A DNA stretch of 64,000 nucleotides from CBDCFV01 sp965261795 (GTDB lineage Bacteria; Chloroflexota; Dehalococcoidia; Lucifugimonadales; UBA3495): positions 2,170,001 to 2,234,000 of the forward strand of contig OZ253476.1 of NCBI GenBank assembly GCA_965261795.1, written 5' to 3'. Position numbers and translations under genes: made by a program. Below, in pieces: positions 9,113 through 16,623 of this stretch. Position 1 is the stretch's first letter. Every line of letters starts with the position of its first letter. The notes below the pieces were generated by a model that did no database searches, was not told the DNA's origin, and worked only from the letters and a program-made list of their open reading frames with translations.

Positions 9113-9964
9113 ATGAAGTCGCCCATGAGCGCAGCAGAGAGGTTCGCCGCCTATATTGACGGCGTGGAAGAACAGGAGCGCCGTTTGTTCGGCTCCCAGC
9201 CTCAAGGAGACATCTGGACGGGGCGGTTGGCCCGCTTGTTTCGTTTCGGTCCCCACCGTCAATTAACGCCTAATTTGAAGGCGGTTGCGGAGTATTTGAA
9301 GCCCCAGGATGTGTTTCTGGAAGTGGGCGGCGGCGCGGGCAGGGTGGGCCTGCCGATGGCTTTGTGTTGCCGCGAGGTGGTCAATGTGGACCGCTCCCCG
9401 GGCATGGGAGCCGAGTTCACCGGGTCTGCGTCCGAAGCGGGCATCGCCAACGCCAGGCTTGTCCAATCCGACTGGCTGGACGTTGAGGGTATCGAGGGAG
9501 ACGTGGTCTTTACTGCCGACGTGACCTACTTCGTCCGCGACATCGTCCAATTCGTTAGGAAAATGGAGGCGGCAGCGCGACGCAGGGTAATCATAGCGAT
9601 CTGGAGTATACCGCCCCCCCACCGCGACGGGCGCATCTTCCGGTTGGTCTACGGAGAAGACCAAGCCCCGGTGTCGGGTCACCAGGACCTGCTGGCGGTC
9701 CTTTGGGAGATGGGTATCCTGCCCGACGTGTGTGTCCTCCCGGAGCCGCCGTGGTGGGAGGTGGACCTGCCCCGTACAAAAGAGGCGGCAGTGCAAATGG
9801 CCCTTCAAAGCTCGTGGCTGCACGAGTCCGACCACCTCCGCGCCGGCGGAGTCATCAGCACCTACGTCGACGAACTGTTCCGGTCAACCCCCAACGGCTA
9901 CCTCCCCCTTTGGCGGGAGCCAATGAAGGAAATGCTGATTACTTGGGAGACGAATCAGGATTAG
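9113..9964 (+). CDS. Class I SAM-dependent methyltransferase-like protein
   Basis: Start ATG at 9113, 13 bp after GGGAGG; another ATG lies 12 bp downstream. The product has 283 residues. A Rossmann motif I is seen as VFLEVGGGAGRVGLP, with an acidic strand-2 end (VVNVDRSPGMG) and a motif near DVVFTADVTYFV, the usual layout for binding S-adenosylmethionine. Nothing identifies the acceptor. The stop is 13 bp before the nuclease-like gene, so they are probably co-transcribed, but no target-recognition domain is present and a restriction-modification role is not supported. Confidence 0.75.
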   Translation: MKSPMSAAERFAAYIDGVEEQERRLFGSQPQGDIWTGRLARLFRFGPHRQLTPNLKAVAEYLKPQDVFLEVGGGAGRVGLPMALCCREVVNVDRSPGMGAEFTGSASEAGIANARLVQSDWLDVEGIEGDVVFTADVTYFVRDIVQFVRKMEAAARRRVIIAIWSIPPPHRDGRIFRLVYGEDQAPVSGHQDLLAVLWEMGILPDVCVLPEPPWWEVDLPRTKEAAVQMALQSSWLHESDHLRAGGVISTYVDELFRSTPNGYLPLWREPMKEMLITWETNQD

Positions 9965-9977
9965 CGAGGTTCTTAAC

Positions 9978-10547
9978 ATGCCCCGGAAAGCGAAGTACGT
10001 TTTGGACATTGAAGAGGCGATTAGCGATGTTCGCGCCCGTGTACTCTCACATGGGCACGAATTACTAGGCGAACAGAGGACTCGGTACTCGCTAGTTGAC
10101 CGAATGCTGACGGCATTAGATTGGAATTTAACTAACCCTGAAGAAGTTGCCATGGAGTACCCACGCAACGCCGGGAAAGTAGATTATGCTTTCCTTGTGC
10201 CAGAATTAAAAAATCCCGTAATGCTGCTTGAAGCGAAGGGAGTCCAAGCTAGAGATATAGATGCTATCCTGGAAAAGAGCGACGATGAAACGTGCCCTAG
10301 CGACGAACAGTGGATAAATTGGAGCCAGCGTGACGTGAACCAACTAAAAGGTTATTGCAGAGGGCTTAGGGCAGGCTTTGGGGTACTTACCGACGGGGTC
10401 TTTTGGGACATCTATAATCTGAACAAAAGAGGTTCTTTCGAAGACAAAAGAAAGGAACGCATTAGTATCGCACATACGGAAGTTGGGAAAGGTGCTGAGA
10501 CGCTTAAGATACTCCACCGCTTGAACGTGCGCAAGCTGCCGTTATGA
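9978..10547 (+). CDS. PD-(D/E)XK nuclease-like protein, HsdR N-terminal/type IV restriction type
   Basis: 189 residues from an ATG at 9978. The core reads D69 in GKVDYAFL, then E85-A-K87 in MLLEAKG, the D...ExK signature of restriction-endonuclease-fold enzymes. The flanking phrases (VDRMLTALDWN, GFGVLTDGVFWDIY) match the N-terminal nuclease domain of HsdR and stand-alone predicted type IV restriction proteins. No helicase or specificity subunit is nearby. Its last codons lie inside the target duplication of the mobile element that follows, yet the reading frame is intact. A defence role is possible but unproven. Confidence 0.75.
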   Translation: MPRKAKYVLDIEEAISDVRARVLSHGHELLGEQRTRYSLVDRMLTALDWNLTNPEEVAMEYPRNAGKVDYAFLVPELKNPVMLLEAKGVQARDIDAILEKSDDETCPSDEQWINWSQRDVNQLKGYCRGLRAGFGVLTDGVFWDIYNLNKRGSFEDKRKERISIAHTEVGKGAETLKILHRLNVRKLPL

Positions 10548-10550
10548 ACC
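10542..10550 (+). repeat. Left copy of 9-bp target-site duplication
   Basis: TTATGAACC, repeated exactly at 10925-10933 on the other side of the element. It contains the stop codon of the nuclease-like gene. Confidence 0.8.
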
Positions 10551-10924
10551 GGGTGTCCGTCACATTTTTGGAAAGCTTGTAACGCGAGGTTCGATTGCGG
10601 CGATTTCTCACGCTCTCCAATTGCCGTTGCCAGCGTTAAAATCCGGACGGTGTCTTATGACACTTTGCCCCTTCCCATCCCCGGTAACACTTCTTTATCA
10701 TAGACATCATAGACCTGCCTGACATACTGCTCCCCGGCCCGGAAGCAAGTTCAACACTTCTGCAAGCGATGCGAAATGGGAGGAAACGAGAGGAAATGGG
10801 AGTGTTATCGAAAATTCCGCCCTTCTTCCCTGGCCCATTCTGAGGTGAAAATGTCAAGGAATGTCCGCAAATGTCCGGCTATCTAACATCTCCGATTGGG
10901 CACCCAAAAATGTGATGGACACCC
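10551..10924. mobile_element. MITE-like non-autonomous element with 21-bp terminal inverted repeats
   Basis: The ends form inverted repeats of 21 bp with one mismatch (10551-10571, starting GGGTGTCCGTCACATTTTTG, against 10904-10924). Exact 9-bp direct copies of TTATGAACC flank them. The 374-bp body has no convincing transposase; the longest internal frame (73 codons, minus strand, 10636-10857) resembles nothing I know. A 9-bp duplication fits several DDE transposase families. This is a complete, well-preserved insertion that landed on the stop codon of the upstream gene without breaking it. Confidence 0.8.
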
Positions 10925-10933
10925 TTATGAACC
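10925..10933 (+). repeat. Right copy of 9-bp target-site duplication
   Basis: Exact TTATGAACC directly after the right inverted repeat of the element. Confidence 0.8.
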
Positions 10934-10969
10934 TTGACAACCCTGCCTGAGGATGAGGGTGTGGCTAAA

Positions 10970-11044
10970 CACAGGATTTTCAAGATGGACGCCATTATCC
11001 TGCTAATCCTTCAATTTTAGGTTTAAGAATCCTGATTCAGACAA
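10970..11044. repeat. Partial copy of a dispersed intergenic repeat
   Basis: Contains AATCCTGATTCAGACAA (11028-11044), identical to the right arm of the palindromic repeat at 24900-24997. It is preceded by degenerate AGGAT/ATCCT motifs typical of that repeat. It fills the rest of the gap between the mobile element and the next gene. Confidence 0.6.
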
Positions 11045-11095
11045 GTACACCGAGCGATGGCCGCGTACTCAAATCTGCAACTACCCGGGGGAAAC

Positions 11096-11398
11096 ATGCC
11101 TTTCACAATGAAATTCGAAAGCAGTCAGGATTATGCGGAGGCAGGAGTCAGGGTCAACGTCAGCCTTGATAAACCTGCGGATGCGGACCAAGCCAGGTTC
11201 GCGTTTACGGTGGACAGCTTGGCGGCCGGGCAACGGTTGGACTTCTCCCATGAGACTTGTCCTGCGCTTCACGATTTCAGTCGCGGCTACACCCGCTGGC
11301 TGGCAACCAAAGGCATCAGCGCGTCACGAGGCGAGGACGCGATAAGCGGTACTGCGCGCGCCGACGCGACGCCCGGGGGCCTTCAAGGGGTGCTGTAA
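11096..11398 (+). CDS. Hypothetical protein upstream of a crotonase
   Basis: The ATG at 11096 follows a purine-rich GGGGGAAAC; an ATG at 11057 would add 13 residues. The product has 100 residues, is hydrophilic, without membrane segment or recognisable domain, and has one short HETCPALHDFSRGYTRW segment. The stop is 12 bp before the crotonase start, so they are probably one transcript. Not recognised. Confidence 0.5.
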   Translation: MPFTMKFESSQDYAEAGVRVNVSLDKPADADQARFAFTVDSLAAGQRLDFSHETCPALHDFSRGYTRWLATKGISASRGEDAISGTARADATPGGLQGVL

Positions 11399-11410
11399 GA
11401 GGCGGTCGAC

Positions 11411-12259
11411 ATGGCCGACCAGAAGTTTTCCAACTATCAGGGGCCAATCGTAGGCTCGAACGGATACTCGGACATCGTGTTCCAAAAGCGGGACGGCGTG
11501 GCTTGGCTGCTGCTCAACAGGCCGGAGACCTACAATGCCAAGCGGGGCATTACGATGAACGAAATGGCCAATGCCCTTCTGGACGCCGCCGGGGACAACT
11601 CGATCAGGGCGGTGGTCATTTCCGGGGCAGGTCCCAACGGCTTCTGCACCGGAAACGACCAGAGTTACGACCCCGAGTTGGAACATGACGACTACCGGGG
11701 AACCGCCGCCGTCAGCTACAGCCAGGTTATTCGCGAGATGCCCCAGCCTGTCATCGCCGCCGTGGATGGCTACGCCATCGGGTCGGGCAACATTCTGGCC
11801 TACGAGAGCGACTTCACCGTCGCCACTACCCGGTCCCGTTTTGGCCAGACCGGGCCACGGGTGGGCAGCCCGGCAGCCGGACATACCGTTGCCTCTCTGG
11901 CCGCCCGAATCGGGCAGAAACGGGCACGGGAGATGTGGATGCTCTGTCGGCAGTACACCGCCCAGGAAGCCTACGAAATGGGCCTCGTGAACAAGGTTGT
12001 GGAGCACACCCAGCTTTGGGAAGAGGTGGACCGGTGGATTGCGGACATCAAGCGGGTCAGCCCGGTCATCCTCCAGATGCAGAAAATCTCCTACAACCAG
12101 CACGACCATTTCGTGTTCCCGGAGAGAAGCCCGGTGCAAGAGCACATCCCCGACTACGTGGCGTCAGAGGAATGCAGGGAGCGGCGGCTAGCGTTCATCG
12201 AGCGCCGGCCGATAGATCAGTCCAAAAACATGCCCTATGTTCCTATTCCTATAGGGTGA
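11411..12259 (+). CDS. Enoyl-CoA hydratase/isomerase family protein, MenB/BadI-like
   Basis: 282 residues, a crotonase fold. The phrases SGAGPNGFCTGNDQ, FGQTGPRVG and GQKRAREMWMLCRQY are those of the MenB (dihydroxynaphthoyl-CoA synthase) and BadI (ring-cleaving ketoacyl-CoA hydrolase) branch. In that branch the segment after PRVGS normally carries a catalytic Asp (S-F-D-G-G or similar). Here it reads S-P-A-A-G, so the Asp is absent and a standard MenB reaction is unlikely. No other menaquinone gene is nearby. It probably acts on a cyclic or branched acyl-CoA in a degradation route. Confidence 0.8.
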   Translation: MADQKFSNYQGPIVGSNGYSDIVFQKRDGVAWLLLNRPETYNAKRGITMNEMANALLDAAGDNSIRAVVISGAGPNGFCTGNDQSYDPELEHDDYRGTAAVSYSQVIREMPQPVIAAVDGYAIGSGNILAYESDFTVATTRSRFGQTGPRVGSPAAGHTVASLAARIGQKRAREMWMLCRQYTAQEAYEMGLVNKVVEHTQLWEEVDRWIADIKRVSPVILQMQKISYNQHDHFVFPERSPVQEHIPDYVASEECRERRLAFIERRPIDQSKNMPYVPIPIG

Positions 12260-12312
12260 GCGCGTCCCCGTCGTCGGGAGAACGCCCTATGGAGCCTCAC
12301 GTCATCCCGCAA

Positions 12313-12341
12313 TTGACCGGCGACAGGCTGCTAACTATAAT
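12313..12341 (+). promoter_or_regulatory. Sigma-70-type promoter before the split TPP enzyme
   Basis: TTGACC at 12313-12318 and a perfect TATAAT at 12336-12341 are separated by 17 bp, about 95 bp upstream of the start at 12435. One of the best promoter matches in the window. Confidence 0.7.
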
Positions 12342-12434
12342 GCGAATGTTCGCAACCCTTTACATAAGCGTGGCACGCGGGGCTGTGCAAGGCAGCCAAG
12401 CAACCATTCACCCATACTACAAGGGGGAATTTCG

Positions 12435-12953
12435 ATGGTTCACCAGCAATCGGCATTGCTGCGGCCCGAGACTCTGGTAGAAGAGTTCAAGAAGAACGGG
12501 GTCACTCACGTAGTCACCATACCCGACAGCGAGACCAACTATCTGTACGAACTGATGGTGGAGCAGCCTTGGCTGAGCATTGTCCCGGCATCCCGGGAAG
12601 GGGAGACCTTCGCGATAGCCTTGGGGTTGTTGGTAGGCGGGAAGGTGCCGGTTTGCGTCATTCAAAATACGGGCATGATGGAGTCGGGAGACTCGATCCG
12701 CGGTATGGCGCTGGACTCCGGCTTCCCTTTGGTGCTGGTCATTGGCTATCGCGGCTGGACCCGGCACGGGGTCGTCAGCGACAGTGCGGCCCGCTACACC
12801 GAGCCCTTCCTGCACGCCATGGGCATCAATTACTACTTGGTCGAGCATGACGAGGACGCGTCCCGCATCTCCATAGCTTTTGAAGAAGCCAAGTCCCAAA
12901 AGCGGCCGGTTGCGGTCCTGGTCGGCGACGAATATCACGGATTCAACAGGTAG
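12435..12953 (+). CDS. Sulfopyruvate/phosphonopyruvate decarboxylase-like alpha subunit (TPP pyrimidine-binding domain)
   Basis: 172 residues; ATG at 12435 with GGGGGA 6 bp upstream. It corresponds to the N-terminal half of TPP decarboxylases, with the cofactor-activating Glu in PASREGETFAIALGLLVGGK and the family phrase GMMESGDSIRGMA. This half is the separate alpha subunit in the archaeal sulfopyruvate decarboxylase ComD/ComE and is fused in phosphonopyruvate decarboxylase. It should pair with the next gene to form a two-subunit enzyme decarboxylating a 3-substituted pyruvate. The substrate is not determined. Confidence 0.8.
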   Translation: MVHQQSALLRPETLVEEFKKNGVTHVVTIPDSETNYLYELMVEQPWLSIVPASREGETFAIALGLLVGGKVPVCVIQNTGMMESGDSIRGMALDSGFPLVLVIGYRGWTRHGVVSDSAARYTEPFLHAMGINYYLVEHDEDASRISIAFEEAKSQKRPVAVLVGDEYHGFNR

Positions 12954-13087
12954 TACACTGTTAACCTCCTTCTCCCCGGAAGGGGATAATTGAGGATAGC
13001 CAGGTTTGGCGCACCGGGAGTTATTGTGCTACCAAGCCCTGACACCAGAAACATAACTCGGGGAATACCGACATCAGGAGGCATACG

Positions 13088-13672
13088 TTGATCGACGCCG
13101 ATGCAATGTTCCAGGCTTTTCAGCCACACCGGGAAGACTCCATAGTTATAGTCACCGGCACCGCTGGTCGGCACTGGGCGGACCACACCACTAACCAGGA
13201 CAGGGACCTGGCTTTGGGGGGCGCAATGGGCCATACCACCGCCGCCGCCCTGGGGCTGGCCTTGGCGCAGCCCGACGAGAGGGTCGTGCTGTTCGATTCG
13301 GAAGGTTCACTGCTGATGAACATGGGCATTCTGGCGACAATCGCCGGCCAGAAGCCGCAGAACTTCCTCCACTTGCTGATGGACAACGAGTGTTACGCCA
13401 CCACCGGCGGGCAGCCCGTGCCCAATGCCCAGGAGATTAACTACGCTGGGATGGCCAGAGAAGCCGGGTACACGGCGGCGTACGAGTTCGACAACATCGA
13501 GGACTTCTCCACCAGCATTGAGAAAATCATGAGCGAGACCGGGCCGGTGTTCGTGGCAATGAAGATTGTGCCCGAAGTGGAGAATGAGCCCATCGGCCGC
13601 CGGACACGCCGGGCTACCCGCGGGCGCGCCGAGACCATCCGGGACCTGCGGAAAGTATTGGGTCTGGACTAA
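13088..13672 (+). CDS. Sulfopyruvate/phosphonopyruvate decarboxylase-like beta subunit (TPP-binding domain)
   Basis: TTG start at 13088, strongly supported by AGGAGG 6 bp upstream (13076-13081); 194 residues. It matches the C-terminal half of TPP decarboxylases: GGAMGHTTAAALGLALAQP, then the diphosphate/Mg2+ motif with DSEGSLLMNMG in place of the usual GDG, ending with DNECYATTGGQ. It completes the active site with the alpha subunit 134 bp upstream. A strong terminator follows. Confidence 0.8.
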   Translation: MIDADAMFQAFQPHREDSIVIVTGTAGRHWADHTTNQDRDLALGGAMGHTTAAALGLALAQPDERVVLFDSEGSLLMNMGILATIAGQKPQNFLHLLMDNECYATTGGQPVPNAQEINYAGMAREAGYTAAYEFDNIEDFSTSIEKIMSETGPVFVAMKIVPEVENEPIGRRTRRATRGRAETIRDLRKVLGLD

Positions 13673-13709
13673 GCGGCGCCCCAAAGTCCGCCCACTGGTT
13701 TGCTACGTT

Positions 13710-13746
13710 AAAGGGCCTCCGGCTATTCTGCCGGAGGCCCTTTGGT
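13710..13746. terminator. Bidirectional intrinsic terminator
   Basis: A perfect 14-bp stem (13710-13723 with 13730-13743) and 6-nt loop lie between convergent genes. The arms end in AAA/TTT, so a short U-tract follows the GC-rich stem in both directions. Confidence 0.8.
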
Positions 13747-13838
13747 GTTCAAGTCGGAGGCTTTGCCAAAGGTTCAAGCGCCCTAAAGATTTATGGGTTC
13801 CGGTTCAAAGCCGCAACGACGACGACCGGTTGCTATCT

Positions 13839-14981
13839 TTACTTCTGGAACTCCGGCAGCACGTACTTGCCGAACATCTCAATCGACTTCATCACCTTTT
13901 CGTGGGGGATACTCTCCGTCTGCATCATGATCATCATCTGATCGCAGCCCGCCTCTTCATGGAGCTTCAGGGCTTTGATGCAACTGTCAGGGTCGCCGCC
14001 GATTACCACGCCCCGGTCGCACAGAGTGTCGGCATCCAACTGGTTCCAGATTGCGTAGGAGATTGCCGAGCCTCCCGAGAGGTCGACTACCTCATCCTGT
14101 TGGTTGTTACCCAAGTCAACATAGCGTTGGAAGTTCTGCTGAAGGTCTTCCGGGATGCCGCCCCAGTTCTCCAGCAGCCTGGCGTAGATGTCCTTCTGGT
14201 CTTGAACGTAGGGACGCCCTGGGCCGAAAAAGTTCTTGATGGACTCCACCGCCAATTCCCGGGCCTCCTTGTTGTTCTCGCCACAGTAACCCAGAGTAGA
14301 ACTGCACCATTGGTCATTGACCACGGCCCCAACGGGCTTGGCGTTCTTGATGGTCTCGCGGTAAGCGTCGATGTGGGGCTTCAGAACGTTGGGAGCACTG
14401 GCGCCGAAGGATAAGACGCCGATGCCTTTCTCCGCCGCCAATTGATAGGTGGACGGCTGGAGCGCTGCGACCCACAGGGGCGGGTGCGGCTTCTGGTAGG
14501 GCTTGGGCAGCACTTGGCGCGACGGCACGTTCCAATACTTGCCCTCGTACTCGAACCAGTCCGACCCCCAAATCTGAGGGATCATCTCCAGGGACTCTTC
14601 CCACATGCCCCTGGTCTCGCGGGGGTCAATGCCCATGCCGGTCTGCTCGTATACCGCTGAACGTCCGGTGCCCAAGTCCACCCTCCCATGGGACAGGTGG
14701 TCCAGCATAGCGACCCTTTCGGCGACCCGCACCGGATGGTGGTAGGGCAGTATCACGACGCCGAACCCCAGCCGGATGTTCTTGGTCATCTTGCTCAGGG
14801 CGCCGTAAAAGACCTCCGGCGACGGCGACGCCGAGAAGCCGGTCAGAAAGTGGTGCTCCACGAACCAGAGGTAGTCGAACCCTAATTCGTCGGCCAGGAC
14901 GCACTGCTCCAAGGTCTCTTCGATCACCCGGTGGTCGTCCAAGGTTGGCCGCTGCATTTCGTACTGTACGGAAATCTTCAT
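13839..14981 (-). CDS. LLM-class flavin-dependent oxidoreductase (bacterial luciferase-like)
   Basis: 380 residues; ATG at 14981 after GAGGAG. It is a TIM-barrel flavin monooxygenase of the luciferase-like family: an N-terminal strand MKISVQYEMQRP, the WFVEHHFLTGF segment typical of the flavin/substrate pocket, HPVRVAERVAMLDHLSHGRV, and a C-terminal helix containing VMKSIEMFGKYVLPEF. The family uses reduced FMN (or F420) and oxygen to oxidise organic substrates. It begins 21 bp after the selenoprotein-like gene on the same strand and is probably its co-transcribed partner. Confidence 0.92.
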   Translation of the reverse strand: MKISVQYEMQRPTLDDHRVIEETLEQCVLADELGFDYLWFVEHHFLTGFSASPSPEVFYGALSKMTKNIRLGFGVVILPYHHPVRVAERVAMLDHLSHGRVDLGTGRSAVYEQTGMGIDPRETRGMWEESLEMIPQIWGSDWFEYEGKYWNVPSRQVLPKPYQKPHPPLWVAALQPSTYQLAAEKGIGVLSFGASAPNVLKPHIDAYRETIKNAKPVGAVVNDQWCSSTLGYCGENNKEARELAVESIKNFFGPGRPYVQDQKDIYARLLENWGGIPEDLQQNFQRYVDLGNNQQDEVVDLSGGSAISYAIWNQLDADTLCDRGVVIGGDPDSCIKALKLHEEAGCDQMMIMMQTESIPHEKVMKSIEMFGKYVLPEFQK

Positions 14982-15002
14982 TACAAACTCCTCAAATACT
15001 GG

Positions 15003-15557
15003 TTATAGGCGGCCTTCCAACAATAACCGGGTCACTTGGGGCGCAAGGTCCCGGGCCCTGGTGTCCAGTTCAGTGGGGCCGACGTTGGTGATCGGGTGAG
15101 GGCAGACCAAGTAGGGGAACTCCGGCACTCCCATCAGCCGGGTATAGGCCTTGGCTGTGGTTACGAAGACGCTGGTGATGATAGTGGCGGTTGGCAGTCC
15201 CTGCTGCTCCAAGGTAATTCCGTCGTGCAAACTGCCCGACGAGCAACCCCCTCAATCGCCTATGCCCGCGATGACCACGTCGGCGTGGCGGTGCAGGTCG
15301 GCTACCACCTCCGGGTACGGCGGCAGCGAGGCGGAGTGCTTCTTGACGTGAAACACGTCGGCAAACTCGTACTCCTCGTTGAGGATACGGGCGATGGCCT
15401 TCAGGATGTAATCCGAGTTCGCCTTGGAGTTGTCCAGCAGCCCCAACCGCTTGCCACGCAGGTCAACCGGGCGGGGAGCCAAGTTCAATGGGCGCAGTCC
15501 GGGGTCCGCCCCGGTGGGGTCAACCAATTGGACCGTAGAGCCGGAAAGAGTAGTCAT
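15003..15557 (-). CDS. UGSC-type (seleno)protein with in-frame UGA decoded as selenocysteine
   Basis: ATG at 15557 after GGGAG; TAA stop at 15003. The frame holds one internal TGA at 15252-15254 (codon 102). On both sides the sequence is typical protein: before it HRHADVVIAGIGD, after it GGCSSGSLHDG. Read through, the product has 184 residues with a U102-G-G-C105 motif. This placement after a GxGD turn is what I know of the UGSC (seleno)protein family first reported from marine metagenomes. The C-terminal VCPHPITNVGP also recalls the UxxC subunits of glycine and proline reductases. A SECIS-like hairpin follows the UGA. Selenocysteine is an inference; a Cys-to-stop error or mutation is the alternative. 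No Sec machinery genes are in the window. Confidence 0.8.
15220..15242 (-). promoter_or_regulatory. Candidate bacterial SECIS hairpin downstream of the in-frame UGA
   Basis: In the mRNA, nucleotides 10-32 after the UGA can fold as UCGUCG pairing with CGACGG (one wobble). A G/A mismatch and two G-C pairs follow, closing a five-base apical loop AGUUU at nucleotides 19-23. A small apical loop with a G in its first two positions, about 16-37 nt after UGA, is the published general form of bacterial SECIS elements. Folding was done by eye. Confidence 0.55.
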
Positions 15558-15581
15558 ATCGTTCTCCCTCGGTCTGCCAGG

Positions 15582-16622
15582 TTACGGTTCCTTGATGGGC
15601 ACTGTGGTAGCCAGCACCCCGAAGTAGTTCATTATAAGTTCGCTGTAAATGCCGCTGTCGCCGCCGGCCTTGACGATCAGAATATCTTCCGGAGAGGACG
15701 CCGCATGGACCAGACTTGTCTCGTCCTCCTCGGTCATGTCCCCCCGCAGGGCGCCCAATCTCTTCAGGTGCGCCCTAGAACGCCAAGCCTTCTCCCAAAC
15801 GTATTGTTGAATGTCAGCTCGGTCCCAGCCTTGTCTGCCCAGCATCTCAGCGTGCCAGTGGCCCACTATCCAGAACCAGGGCGTGTTATTAAAGAAGTAG
15901 TGGGCCAGCCCATGGGATGCCATTCCCTCTGCGGTGGCGTCCATTAAGCTTTCAGCGGTCTGCCCGTAACGGTTTCCCAGGGTCTCCGGGGTCTGGATGG
16001 TCGCCACTGTCACCGTGGATTCCTCCGCCTTGAAGCCTCGGCTCACGTGAAACGGCTCCCAGGGGCTGCGCTCCTCATCCTCGCCGAAGCAGACGCCCTG
16101 CTTGGTCAAAGATCCCATGCACCCACGGTCCAGGATGCCCGGCCGTTGCTCGAAGACGTTTATCAGTATCAGCCGGATGGCCCGGCCGATGGTGGAGTTG
16201 GCCCGGTTCCCGGGGCTGAGCAGGTTGTCGGTGCAGTTGATCCCGATGCGCCGGCGTATTGGGCCGTTGATCAGCATGAAGATGCCCGGGGAGTTGGTGG
16301 CGGCAGAGGCTTCGTGGATGCAGTTGGGGTCGTGGTCAAAGAGGGCCTGCATTGTCGCCAATACGACGGGGAAGTAGCTGGGGAGGCATCCGGCCATAAC
16401 GGCGTTGGCCGCTGCCTGTTCCGCCGTCAAAATCCGGCGGCGCACCTCAACCTCGCCCAGGACCTCGTCCGGCGCGAGACCGACATATTCCAGCATCTCC
16501 GTTACGCGGTCTAACGTCGGGGGCACCACCGGCAGGCCATCGGTCCACCCGCGCCGGTAGCACTCCTCGATGGCTTCCAGCCCATCTACTTGATGCAGGA
16601 CGGCCCTGTTATCGCCGGTCAT
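15582..16622 (-). CDS. Conserved partner protein of the UGSC (seleno)protein
   Basis: Start ATG at 16622, 8-9 bp after AGGAGG and 1 bp after the upstream stop; 346 residues; soluble. The N-terminal phrase TDGLPVVPPT (residues 27-36) is distinctive. I associate it with proteins that neighbour or are fused to UGSC domains, though I cannot verify this here. The rest has several conserved-looking Cys (for example NCTDN, RGCMGS, GVCFGEDEE) and Asn/His residues, and no cofactor motif I can name. The stop is 24 bp before the selenoprotein start, so the two are surely one transcript. The function is unknown; a reductase or lyase complex with the UxxC subunit is plausible. Confidence 0.75.
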   Translation of the reverse strand: MTGDNRAVLHQVDGLEAIEECYRRGWTDGLPVVPPTLDRVTEMLEYVGLAPDEVLGEVEVRRRILTAEQAAANAVMAGCLPSYFPVVLATMQALFDHDPNCIHEASAATNSPGIFMLINGPIRRRIGINCTDNLLSPGNRANSTIGRAIRLILINVFEQRPGILDRGCMGSLTKQGVCFGEDEERSPWEPFHVSRGFKAEESTVTVATIQTPETLGNRYGQTAESLMDATAEGMASHGLAHYFFNNTPWFWIVGHWHAEMLGRQGWDRADIQQYVWEKAWRSRAHLKRLGALRGDMTEEDETSLVHAASSPEDILIVKAGGDSGIYSELIMNYFGVLATTVPIKEP

Positions 16623-16623
16623 T

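Noticed and set aside
9113..10547. Type I or II restriction-modification system
   Set aside because: The methyltransferase lacks DNA-methylase motifs such as N-P-P-Y or D-P-P-Y, and no specificity subunit is present.
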